Shown here piece by piece: positions 9,701-18,098 of a stretch of DNA of 19,941 nt. Numbering within the stretch: the stretch's first letter is position 1; each line of letters starts with the position of its first letter. Source of the stretch: Saksenaea vasiformis B4078 (lineage: Eukaryota > Mucoromycota > Mucoromycetes > Mucorales > Saksenaeaceae); the NCBI GenBank assembly GCA_000697055.1, contig JNDT01001006.1, positions 1 to 19,941 on the forward strand. Direction: 5' to 3'. Position numbers and translations under genes: made by a program. The notes below the pieces were generated by a model. It saw only the letters and a list, made by a program, of their open reading frames with translations, had not been told where the DNA came from and ran no database searches.

Positions 9701-10688
9701 AGCGGTCGAAAGACCGCAACTGGTGAAAGGAAAGAGCGAACAACAACCGGTAATTTTAGCAACCAGGATACCCTCTTCACTAACTAATTATTCTTAGGAC
9801 GCACCGAAGCTCGCAGCACGACATCACTAGGACAGGCTTCAAAAAAGGTAATGCTCTTATGCTGTGTTTAAGATTATTACTGATATTATCACAGGCGACA
9901 ACGCGTAGCACAACCAACACAGGGAACACCCGTGCAACTAAAACCACTACTACAGCAGACAAAAAGCCAGTAGAAGAGAAAGAAGAAGCAAAGCCCGAAG
10001 AAGACATGGAGGAGAACAAGTGAGTGTGAAGTCTTTGTGTACGTAAAAATATTAAGACAAGCCCAGTATCTGTCTCTTCTGCGACCAAGTCAATCCAGAC
10101 TTCAATGACAAAACCCTTATCTTGCATTACTACAACGAGTGCCGCTTGCTGACACCTTGTCCACTATGTCAACTTGTAAGCGACGAACACGGTTTCTTTG
10201 AAGATACTGAATAGATTTGTAACTTAGATTGTGGAGGTTCCATCGTTAACCTCTCATTGTATCAATGAGTGTGAGAAAAAGCATTTGATGAAGCAGTGTG
10301 AAGTATGCAAGATGGCAGTACCCGTCGAACAATGGCTCCAGCATACACTGAAAAAGACGTGTACAGGTAACTTAGTTCACGATGGATAATATTGGAAAAA
10401 TTCACACCCTATGTAGCCGTGGGAGAAAACGAAGTTCGATGTCCCCACTGCCTTGTCAACATTGAGCCACCCACAGATGCCGGATGGAAGACACATCTAC
10501 TAGAGGGCAACGGATGCCCAAAAAATCCCAGGATGGCCAAGAAAAAGACCAACACAGTGACTAAAGAGAAGCCAACCGAAAAGCGTACCGAAAAGGCGAC
10601 TGAGAAGCCAGCGGAAAAGAGGACTACGACAAGAACAACGACAACGAAACTGTCGTCTCGTGGAGGCTCTTTAAGAAAGAAGAAGTAG
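6758..10688 (+). CDS. CEP104: CEP104 homologue (ciliary-tip/centriolar microtubule protein with TOG and zinc fingers)
   Basis: CEP104 (FAP256 in Chlamydomonas) binds tubulin and works at microtubule plus ends of cilia and at centrioles. Fifteen exons join in phase to 1069 residues (animal form about 925): 6758-6933, 6987-7190, 7242-7380, 7426-7488, 7541-7715, 7782-7921, 7976-8086, 8149-8968, 9012-9472, 9524-9749, 9798-9847, 9895-10019, 10067-10175, 10228-10366, 10417-10688. Domains in order: an N-terminal jelly-roll, about residues 45-190, with KGWQTPKCPNYPQD, a family-like FRARELKS and YNQVGLLALNILG; a coiled coil, about 250-330, with KRAVDEKDYEEADKIK; a long disordered part; a TOG array, about 486-775, with LLKRTSDTNMRIREPATQL; a Lys/Thr/Ala-rich linker; and four CxxC...H...C fingers, about 898-1015 (ICLFC, PCPLC, QCEVC, RCPHC). 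The tail is basic and ends SLRKKK. Introns of 66 and 54 bp inside 7547-8365 have no stop and look coding if unspliced. Least certain junctions: 8969-9011, 9473-9523 and 10020-10066. Confidence 0.9.
10560..10688 (+). other. Low-complexity basic C-terminal tail of the CEP104 homologue
   Basis: Within the last exon, about 40 codons encode repeats of the type EK(P/R/A)TEK followed by TTTRTTTTK and SLRKKK. The stretch is almost devoid of acidic and hydrophobic balance needed for folding and is strongly positive. It could contact acidic tubulin tails, which is inference. Confidence 0.6.
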
Positions 10689-11004
10689 ATTAGGTCTTTG
10701 AGATGTAGCTGTTGAGTCAGCATCCTTAATACTTCTTAGCACTCGCACATACCCATCCACATGAACATACCTACACCCAACTGATCTTACCCCTTTCGCA
10801 CATAAGCACTACGCAATCCCCTTACCCAACAATCATATAACCACTTCAAGTTTCAATGATATATAGCGCATATACACATATAGCCTTACTGTTACTTTTG
10901 CGCTGTGTGCGATTTTTGTCCTCAATGGAACACCTAGCCATGTGCGTATAAAAATTCATTTTGATGAAGTAAGCATATCATATTATCTTTTCTTTGGTCA
11001 TATC
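10689..11004. other. Short intergenic spacer with TATA-like site
   Basis: Lies between CEP104 and the next gene on the same strand. It starts with C- and A-rich sequence that may be CEP104 3' UTR. TATAAAAA at 10947-10954 lies about 51-58 bp upstream of the ATG at 11005 and is a plausible core promoter. The frame is open back to a GTG at 10942, but no ATG precedes 11005 in that frame. Confidence 0.45.
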
Positions 11005-11858
11005 ATGGTTACTGTACAATTGCATCATGACAATGAGCTGATGAGAGAAGACCAACAAAACCAGGACACAGTGAGGAATGTCAACGATCTAACACCCTGT
11101 TCGACCATAGCGACATTGCACATACAGCTCAAAACACTCTTGGCTTTACTTGTATGCGCCGCAGCTATCGGGCGTTGGTCGTCTCCACCTCAGAGAAAGC
11201 TGGCAACACTAAGTGCGGAGTCGTTCTCTCCGTTGACGGAGGCAGCACAGCCAACTTCGGATCCATTTTGTACGATTTGGGCCCGCTATCGAATGTACAC
11301 GGATCCTATAAAATTAACTGTACCATGCACATATGACTGGGCTGATATCAAGCGGCTGATAAAAGAAGATATCGCTCCAGCAATTGACGGCATTTCCCTG
11401 GCAGATACTTGGCTGTTACACCCCACTGACGGACGTCTCTCTCTAACAGACACAGCTCGGCAGCATTCATCTGTAGATCCTGATCGGCCGATCTTAGTGT
11501 TTAGTAACACAGTCGGTAAGGTTAACGTAGCCACACTCACAAGAGATAAGGATTCCAACTAGAACAACAAAAAACCAACTAGATTCTCGGATTGATTTGA
11601 AGCAGCGAACAGGCATCCCAATTCGAATTTCAGTACCATTTTGTATACAGCCATCGGGTATGTTCATTTGACCAAGAAAGGGATGTCCACCAATCTATTT
11701 GTTTAGAATCATCTTTTCTTGATCAGCTGACATACACAGCACTTTACCGTATTTTGCACAGTAACCAATTTACACCATTGGACGTGCGCCATGTGCGAAT
11801 GCGACTATGCGAGACTAGCATAGATGATTTCCGCTCTCGTTATCTTGTTATGGCATAG
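11005..11858 (+). CDS. Uncharacterised protein, three exons, possible ubiquitin-like fold
   Basis: Exons 11005-11515, 11583-11657 and 11707-11858 join in phase across introns of 67 and 49 bp to 245 residues. The first donor is GTAAGG and its acceptor CAACTAG; the second intron is GTATGT...TTTAG. The C-terminal exons read smoothly (RIDLKQRTGIPIRISVPFC, then FLDQLTYTALYRILHSNQF), which supports the splicing. The N-terminal third is low in recognisable structure, with a short hydrophobic stretch (LLALLVCAAAIG) too short for a confident membrane helix. The middle (IKLTVPCTYDWADIKRLIKE, then DTWLLHPTDGRLSL and RPILVF) has the strand-helix-strand rhythm of a ubiquitin-like beta-grasp domain, as in Crinkler-type N-termini. 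That is an impression of pattern, not a match. No catalytic motif is visible and I do not assign a function. The start is set by the first in-frame ATG, downstream of a TATA-like box. Confidence 0.6.
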
Positions 11859-13770
11859 ATTCTCTAAGTTTAGTATAAACAGTGTATATCAAAATCAGTA
11901 GTTATCTACAATGTAAAAAAAAAAAAAGAACAAAGAATATTACCACCTTCGCTGACCGGTAGAGAACAACCCGACGCAGTGAAAATTCATTAGGTCGGGT
12001 GCCATCCCTATGGCTTCGTTACACTCAGTCCCATGATGTCGCGAGTTAATCAATCATGTAAAATCTGGTTTTCTTTTCTCACACATGCAAGTTTCAGGAC
12101 TAAAAAGGAGACTAACTGGCCACACTGTTACACTCGTCTATATCAAATATCTAAGCTATATCCGGGATCCATATCGTCTTAACCACGATCTCATCACTGT
12201 ATCGAGTTCACAGTTCCTACCTTGTCTAATAGACCTTGATATGGACCCGAGAACGTAGTAAACTGCTCGTTAGGCATGAGAGAAAGCATGAATGAGTTTC
12301 AGGGAGTGGGTGTAAGACAGGCAACGTTTACGAAATATGAAACGTCAAGACTAATCATCCGCAGAGATAATGCAAATCTGTGCATACAGCTTTGATATAG
12401 ATCCACGTAGTGGATTTATGACATTGCAAGGCTTGGGACATATATGTTAGTGAATTGATCCTTACATGAGGAAATGCGTTCCATAAAATCTGTCATCAAC
12501 GTTGCATTGTAGCGAATCTCGTCTGCGTGATGTGGAGTTAAGAACTCAAGGAATCAAGCTACTTGACGCCCTGTCAAACCTTTATTTCCCATATTGTTTA
12601 ATTTACATACCCTGTATTATACTCGGAGCAAACGCAAGTAATTACTGGATTCCACACTGCATGTGATCCATAATGAATTTTTTTAGAAGGATGGAAAGAC
12701 GAAAGAAGGACGAAATATGGCAGCGGAATCCACTTTATATACATAGTTTAGGTCGTATAATTGGATGTGCGCTTAAAAAACTGTTCCGGATCAGGTCTCC
12801 AATACTGAACAGCAGGATAAAGTTATGTAACGATGGGAAGAGCATCTTACGACGAGAAAACAGCAGATAAAGAAGATCAGTTTGTGTTATTATGCTGCTC
12901 TCGGAAGAATAATCATCTAAAGGAATGCTGGCCAACGACCCTACATCTGTTAATCCCGACTAAATCAAGACAGCGACGCGTTCTTACATTATAACTCCTC
13001 CTACGTCAATCATGTAACGTCAAACCTAGATTCAACAAATAATTTTTATTGGAAGCTAAAAGTGCTTCGTTTAAGAAATACAGAGAGCAACCTGTGCAAT
13101 ACCACCGTTTTGGACACGTTGGTATGATGTAATAGAACAAATCTATGACACCCATACTATACACATCCGTAATTCACAACATTGTGCTCCTACCAGTCTA
13201 TCTGTTAAATCCATGTTTTTGTTTAAAAAGTCTTAACCACACAAATCCAGACTTGTTGCTCCAGGATATATATGATACCCATTGGCTTTGGATGCCTCTA
13301 GTTAAGGAGCCATGAAACAAAAGCCAAATATTGTGCGCTTATGATGTCTGATGAAGTGGATGGTATAGATAGCCACGATAAGGACACTGCATTGAGTTTC
13401 TCTTAATGGCAGATACTGCATGCTTTTTGAGCACTATAAGCGACTACACTTGGAATTTTGAGATCTTTGAGCCTCTTCTACTTATAAAGCGCCAAAGCAT
13501 AAAGTTTTCTTGAAGATTCTACTTGCATCATTTATCATTTACTATTTATGGAACGACTTTTTACGCTGCTCTAAATAGACTGTACGGATATGAAGAGCCA
13601 AGTTTGCGCTGAGAGAAAAACAGAATGTACGGTCATTAGTTCACGAATTGGCGACAAAATAATACTGTGCTTACATCAACTTGGTTCCCAGACGGACGCA
13701 TAATTTATTGGAGCGGCATAAAAATCATTCACGGTTAGTAAATGGAAGATGCTTTGATGTCAGTTTACTT
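11859..13770. other. Gene-poor AT-rich region
   Basis: About 1.9 kb with stops in all frames. The overlapping ORFs at 12673-12870 (+) and 12735-12935 (-) are short, rich in Arg/Lys or Leu/Ser by base composition, and lack motifs or clear splice partners. No RNA gene or strong repeat was recognised. The run of A at 11913-11925 is an isolated homopolymer. Confidence 0.5.
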
Positions 13771-13773
13771 ACC

Positions 13774-14030
13774 CCCGAGGGGTACTCTGGCCTACAGGCC
13801 TGGGCCAAGCCTGCACCTAGGTCCAGTGGGGCCAGCATTAGGGGGGTTTACTGGTGACGACGACGGTGTTGTAGAAGTTACGCCGTGCCGATGACTTGAA
13901 GCGATGCAAACGACTGGCGAGGTCCTGTTGTGGAAGTTGGATAATGCAGTGTGCGATAATATTTGCTTATCTGGTGGTGAACAGGTGGCTACACCACAGC
14001 CAGGACAGTTCGGGAGAGAGGTCATGCAAG
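13774..14030 (-). other. Possible exon(s) of an unresolved minus-strand gene with a CPGCG motif
   Basis: Reading leftward, a donor-like CCGCG|GTAAGC (14089) and a TTTAG acceptor (about 14031) define a 59-bp intron. The exon after it is open as CMTSLPNCPGCGVATC, with closely spaced cysteines, continues Ser/Thr/Pro-rich, and would stop at 13792. A further possible intron (GTAAAC...GTGCAG, about 41 bp) bypasses that stop and leads to a perfect GTAAGT donor at about 13774. The piece is GC-richer than its surroundings. I could not connect it to an initiating exon: the upstream ATG (about 14215, MGSQFPPEA) does not join in frame. Treat as a lead, not a gene model. Confidence 0.25.
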
Positions 14031-14076
14031 CTAAACGATAGACAAAAAGACATGAATAATTGTGTACGTATATAGA

Positions 14077-14247
14077 ATGACATGCTTACCGCGGATGTTA
14101 AGAAGAACAGAGCCAAAAAAAATACATGCGTTTCTTTATATATGGTTTATTTTGGGTGGAGTCTGTGCTTATCTTGAGACATTCTTACTGCTTCCGGTGG
14201 AAACTGGGATCCCATCACTGAAGCAATTTAGTGCAAAGAAGCGATGA
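14077..14247 (+). CDS. Possible 56-residue single-span membrane protein
   Basis: An open frame from ATG 14077 to TGA 14247 on the strand opposite the unresolved exons. It encodes a basic N-terminus (MLRRTEPKK), a hydrophobic segment (FLYIWFILGGVCAYLETFLL) that could be one membrane helix, and a basic end (SAKKR). The charge-helix-charge layout is what a small tail-anchored or organelle membrane protein would show. No family is recognised, AT-rich sequence easily makes hydrophobic ORFs, and splice signals on the other strand compete, so confidence is low. Confidence 0.22.
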   Translation: MTCLPRMLRRTEPKKIHAFLYIWFILGGVCAYLETFLLLPVETGIPSLKQFSAKKR

Positions 14248-14450
14248 CCGTGTGCGAGCTATTCCTTGGATTGACGCAAAATAAACCACTTTTCACCGCA
14301 AAGACGCATCATTTTCCAGCACAAAATTTATTCAACTTGAACGTAATGTGATACTTATTTGACGCAGATGCTCAGTCAAAATCATTTACTCCTACGCGTG
14401 GAGGAGTATGAATGAAATGAGTCACGGGCTCTTCTGACAAATTAAAGTAA

Positions 14451-15461
14451 CTATTGCGGTACAATCCCTTGGCCTTTCAGTCGGTAACGCTTGGTTCCTC
14501 GAGTAGACTAGGCAGAACAAATGAACCTTTCAAGCGTATGCACTTTCAAAGGGTACTTACGTAATAAATCGAAGCATTGTCCTCTTTCTCTTCGGGTTTT
14601 AGTTGTTCGGTGCAGCTCTTGGACCTCATACGAGCTCGCTATAGCAGCATGAGATCGGTCTGATAATGGACAGCTATAGCCTTACTTTTTGGATCTGAGC
14701 ATCGATTTTACTTTCCAAACCACCATGAAACGTCATTGTATTCTAGCACTACAGCTGTGAGGATTACCAAACTCCTACTTCCATGATAGCACTAACCTCC
14801 ATGACAATGGATCCCAAGTTTCTGACAGATGATCTATCATCGTTTGGAATCGTTAACGACGATGCTATCGGTCCGTGATTACGAGACCAAGGCATTGATA
14901 TTTTTCTGGGAGAGGCGTTCGACATGTTGTAGGGAGTTGGTCCTTCTCGCTTCATGCGTGGCGTAGGGAAGCACCTGCTGCTTCGGTTTGCAATCGTTTG
15001 TAGTCTGTTATTTACGTCCTCGCGGTTCTTTTTTAGTACAGATCCAGGTAAAAGTGGTTGTGGAGGACGTTGAAGGGCTTCCGTGATCTCTGCAATAGTC
15101 CGCAGCACTTCTGGTGGGTCCGTAGAATACTTTCAACACAGTATGAGTGCTGCTTTCGTAGGTCAGCAATGGTCCTTTGTTGTTACCTGTTGGCCATGAC
15201 CATGGCTGGCACCTGTCCACAAGATTTAGAAAACAAATACGAGAATTGAGCATTCTTACCGACGTGATATGTATGCTATGTGAAAATCCTCTTCGTTAGT
15301 GTTTTACAGTACTATAGGGAAACACATACTCGAAAGTCCATAGGCAAGCCGATGTTGGCTTTATCAATTCTGCGGGGGCGTCGGCGCCAGATGAGATTTC
15401 TCTTCTCGCCTTTGCTGGACAAAGCAGGAACACAGTGCACTTTGCTCACCTTGTTACCCAT
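14451..15461 (-). CDS. Small CRIB-domain Cdc42/Rac effector, CDC42SE-like
   Basis: Binds GTP-loaded Cdc42/Rac through a CRIB motif, by family knowledge. Seven exons on the minus strand (15461-15330, 15275-15260, 15212-15187, 15129-14797, 14742-14686, 14638-14561, 14507-14451) join in phase to 232 residues with introns of 54, 47, 57, 54, 47 and 53 bp. The first intron has a perfect ACACTAAC branch site. The N-terminus resembles animal CDC42SE1/2: a Cys near the start, a basic patch, then RRIDKANIGLPMDFRHTYHVG, matching I-x-x-P-x-x-F-x-H-x-x-H-V-G at residues 37-50. MGNKVSK fits an N-myristoylation signal and Cys10 could be palmitoylated, together predicting membrane attachment. Beyond the CRIB lies a helical stretch (EVLRTIAEITEALQ), a basic, Ser/Pro-rich middle and a charged C-terminus ending GTKRYRLKGQGIVPQ. 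The last three exons could instead be a separate small gene (ATG 14736); without them exon 4 reads to a stop at 14764. Confidence 0.72.
15260..15275 (-). other. 16-nt microexon carrying the CRIB core
   Basis: Reads CAT ACA TAT CAC GTC G and supplies HTYHV plus the first base of the invariant Gly codon. It is bounded by a CACATAG acceptor and a consensus GTAAGA donor. Skipping it would remove both CRIB histidines and shift the frame, so inclusion must be constitutive or regulatory. Confidence 0.7.
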
Positions 15462-16059
15462 AAGAATGAGGAATGAAAGAGAAGAAGAATCAGTAAGAAA
15501 AAAAAAGACAGATCTAACAACAAAAACAGACGTCCAGACTGCAATCTCTACTGTCATGTTGTAATCGCAACCATGAATAACTCCACTTAGTTACGATAAT
15601 TGATCTGACAACATTAATGGCTGATATGTCTCTTCTAAATCATCAAGTAAAAGACGGAAATTTAATTTGTTATGAAGGTCCATACATGCAGCTATTAAAT
15701 GTGAGTAGACGTAGTAAATCCGGAGTTGACAAGTTGATGTCGATTATCCATTCCTTCCAAGAATGTGAATTTGAAAGCCCCGTCCCCCACGCAGAAAAAA
15801 GAGAAAATACTGAATTTTGAAGATACATTCAAGTAATACTTTGCGTCGACACCACACTAATCTTGCGCTGAGGAGCATTGAGCGTTTTTGTAAAGGAGCC
15901 GATGCTTCTTGCATCAATCCAACGGCGTGTCACGCTGGTTCATTGTAAAGGTTTCCTCAAGCCCAACTGAGACGTACGGGTTTTTCCTTTTCTTCGGCTC
16001 CGCTTTCCACATAAAGCGAATCCGGTGCGTACTACGATTGGCTACGCACACTGGAATCC
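15462..16059. other. Intergenic region between divergent genes
   Basis: Contains the upstream region of the leftward CRIB gene. The minus strand of 15462-15557 stays open and adds a hydrophobic peptide upstream of the CRIB start, but it lacks family similarity and I treat it as leader. A 67-codon plus ORF at 15617-15820 has no motifs and is not called. A pyrimidine-rich tract near 15980-16010 precedes the small ORF at 16060. Confidence 0.4.
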
Positions 16060-16236
16060 ATGCCTTTAGATCTATTATTTAGAAGGTTGGTCGTTAAACA
16101 AAGAGATTGGCTACCGCTCGATGCAATGAACCCTTTCTTCCGCCCCACAGGAATGGCGCGGGTTGTGGCACTCGCGAGCGTATGGGAATATGCTTGGGGA
16201 AATAAAATGGCGCGCAAGCTTTATTCCGGTTGCTAA
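16060..16236 (+). CDS. Possible 58-residue basic protein
   Basis: ATG 16060 to TAA 16236. The frame is also open upstream to about 16013, just after a CATAAAG that could be a splice acceptor, so it may instead be the last exon of a longer gene. The protein reads MPLDLLFRRLVVKQRDWLPL, then NPFFRPTGMARVVALASVWEYAWG, and ends MARKLYSGC. Regular aromatic and basic residues, a short hydrophobic helix and a basic tail look like a small mitochondrial or membrane-associated subunit, but I recognise no family. The opposite strand is also open over most of this stretch (16032-16217) and looks less protein-like. Confidence 0.3.
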   Translation: MPLDLLFRRLVVKQRDWLPLDAMNPFFRPTGMARVVALASVWEYAWGNKMARKLYSGC

Positions 16237-16391
16237 TCTTAAACGAATTCTGTTACTCTGTAAATTTCGCGTCTATCGAGGGCCAAACTATGTAAATGGT
16301 GTACGAAGCCGTGGTCAACTCATGCATTGATGACCGCATATGCAATTGTCTTCCTTAGCACAAACTTGGCTCTTACATAGAATGCCGAACT

Positions 16392-16397
16392 TATATA
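16392..16397 (+). promoter_or_regulatory. TATA-like box upstream of the cyclodeaminase-like gene
   Basis: TATATA lies about 140 bp upstream of the ATG at 16534. The distance allows a typical fungal leader, but TATATA is common in AT-rich spacer DNA, so the call is weak. Confidence 0.2.
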
Positions 16398-16533
16398 GCT
16401 TAGCGTCAAAATCCGATCAATAAACAGTGGCGTGTAGGCAGATCGGAAGGCTCAGTTCGTGACAACTAATGTTTCTCACCAGACCGCGTGGGAAACTTGA
16501 ACTTGTTGGACTTTTTCCTCCGCTTTCAAGGTC

Positions 16534-17568
16534 ATGATTCGCGTTCTGTCGCAGAAGGATGTTGACACATTGCTGTCGCAAGGTGATGTTACGGCAACGC
16601 TCGAGATAGTTGACCTTATGGCCGACACTTTTGCGACCTATACATCCACAAAAGGAACAGACAGCAAGTCTGCGCAGGCACCACAACGAATTAGCGTAAC
16701 AACAGATTCTCACAAGGTCCTGTTTATGCCTTCACGACTCCATCACACGACGTCTGTCAAAGTGGTGAGCGTACCAGTAGGCAACACGAAAGGAGGTTTG
16801 CCAGGCACGACGCTTGTTTTGAATGAAGCAACGGGGAGCGTCGAAACAGTTATGAACGCTGCTGCGTTAACAGCTGTGCGTACGGCTGCAGGTACAGATA
16901 ACAAGACACGTTTATTACTTTTTCTTACCCTAACATTGTTCCTTCAAGGGTCGGCTCTTGCAACACGCTACTTTGCGGTCCAGGATGCCAAGCATCTTGT
17001 TGTTTTGGGTGCAGGAGCTCAAGGACGCGCTCATATCGACATGATGCTCGCAGTTCGCCCCAGCATTGAACATATATGGATCTGGAATCGCAGCTCCGAG
17101 CGACGTGATTGTCTTGTTCAGGAGGTGCAGATGGCTTATCCTTCTCGTCACGTCGCAGCTGCAGAGAAATTGGAAGATGCGGTGCGACAAGCGGATATAG
17201 TGTGTACATGTACAAATGCGTATGAACCTGTTCTTCGTGGAGCTTGGCTCAAAGATGGCGTGCACTTGAATTGCGTTGGCTCTTACACTTTGAATATGCA
17301 TGAGGTCGATACCGAGACAGTCAAACGCGCAACAACCATCGTTGTCGACTCAATAGAAGCATGCAAGGCAGAAGCAGGAGAACTAGTGAAATCGTCTCAG
17401 TCAGACAGTTGGTTAGAATTAGGGCAGGTGGTAATGAACGGCTCTGCTGAACGTTCAAACATCACACTTTTCAAAAGTGTCGGCGTTAGTGTACAAGACA
17501 GCGCCATATCAGGTCTTATAGCAAAACGCGCAGAGCAGGCAAATTTGGGTTCTGTTGTTCCTTTTTAA
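16534..17568 (+). CDS. Ornithine cyclodeaminase / mu-crystallin family NAD(P)-dependent enzyme
   Basis: Two exons, 16534-16891 and 16949-17568, join in phase to 325 residues, the usual family length (animal mu-crystallin about 314). The 57-bp intron has no stop, so unspliced translation inserts a false hydrophobic stretch ending FLTLTLFLQG; the spliced product reads RTAAGSALATRYFA, as in the family. Visible signatures: conserved Lys76 in SVKVVSVP, Arg116 in AVRTAAG, the Rossmann motif GAGAQG at 140-145 followed by WIWNRSSER, ADIVCTCTNAYEPVLRG, LNCVGSY, VVDSIEACKAEAGEL, ELGQVV and the C-terminal TLFKSVGVSVQD. The family includes ornithine cyclodeaminase, alanine dehydrogenase and ketimine reductase; which reaction this one performs cannot be read from sequence. 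No targeting signal is evident, so it is probably cytosolic. The ATG lies just before MIRVLSQKDVDTLL, the normal N-terminus. The intron contains a CCCTAAC branch-like site. Confidence 0.93.
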   Translation: MIRVLSQKDVDTLLSQGDVTATLEIVDLMADTFATYTSTKGTDSKSAQAPQRISVTTDSHKVLFMPSRLHHTTSVKVVSVPVGNTKGGLPGTTLVLNEATGSVETVMNAAALTAVRTAAGTDNKTRLLLFLTLTLFLQGSALATRYFAVQDAKHLVVLGAGAQGRAHIDMMLAVRPSIEHIWIWNRSSERRDCLVQEVQMAYPSRHVAAAEKLEDAVRQADIVCTCTNAYEPVLRGAWLKDGVHLNCVGSYTLNMHEVDTETVKRATTIVVDSIEACKAEAGELVKSSQSDSWLELGQVVMNGSAERSNITLFKSVGVSVQDSAISGLIAKRAEQANLGSVVPF

Positions 17569-18098
17569 AACTTTTCTTTTTTATTTTAAAAATAGCTACA
17601 TAAACTCGCGCATTCTCATTGTGTTGTCCTATAAACAAGATGATATTAGATATGCTTCGCTTATATGTCTTTGAATAAAAAACAAGAAGTGACAGAATTG
17701 CGTGTTTACTCAGTAAATACAATTAGCATCAAGTATGTACTCGCGGTACATCTGCTCAGTGCTTGACTCTATGTACTACAATCTCATCACCACTTCACGC
17801 ATCGTCTGCTTCTTGTCTTTGTGATAGGAATCAAAACTTACGTGTAGGAAAAATACTCGACAGTTTTTCAAATGTGAGGACGCCGTCTTTTTATAGCCTA
17901 AGAAATTTTTTCTAAAGTTTAGTAGTCACACAAGCCACATTGATGCTCAGAGTCATTGAAGTTTTTAAACTCGGCCCAGGTAACGCGTCTGGGTTTAATT
18001 TTTCGATTTTTGGTAGAGTTTCCAACAGGATTTTTAACGAATCAAAGTAAAGAGCTACTAGACAGTGTAATAGAATGTATGCCTCTATGGATCAGACG
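17569..18098. other. 3' flank of the cyclodeaminase-like gene and spacer
   Basis: AATAAA at 17674-17679 is a plausible polyadenylation signal about 105 bp after the stop. The rest is AT-rich with stops in all frames. No gene is seen up to the end of the transposase remnant at 18099. Confidence 0.45.
17674..17679 (+). terminator. Possible polyadenylation signal
   Basis: AATAAA hexamer about 105 bp after the cyclodeaminase-like stop codon, in U-rich context on the sense strand. Fungal polyadenylation signals are loose, so this is only suggestive. Confidence 0.3.

Noticed and set aside
9508..10127. Minus-strand ORFs rich in Val, Leu and Phe
   Set aside because: They are shadows of the Lys/Thr/Ala-rich linker of CEP104 on the plus strand.
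10942..11004. Extension of the unknown gene to 10942
   Set aside because: The codon there is GTG, not ATG, and the stretch contains the TATA-like box, so it is more probably promoter and leader.
12673..12935. ORFs on both strands
   Set aside because: Short, mutually overlapping and biased by AT-rich sequence; no exon structure found.
15462..15557. N-terminal extension of the CRIB protein to 15557
   Set aside because: It would add a hydrophobic leader with no counterpart in CDC42SE-like proteins and would bury the myristoylation-type MGNKVSK start.
15617..15820. 67-codon plus ORF
   Set aside because: No motif, no convincing start context or splice partners; left as unannotated.
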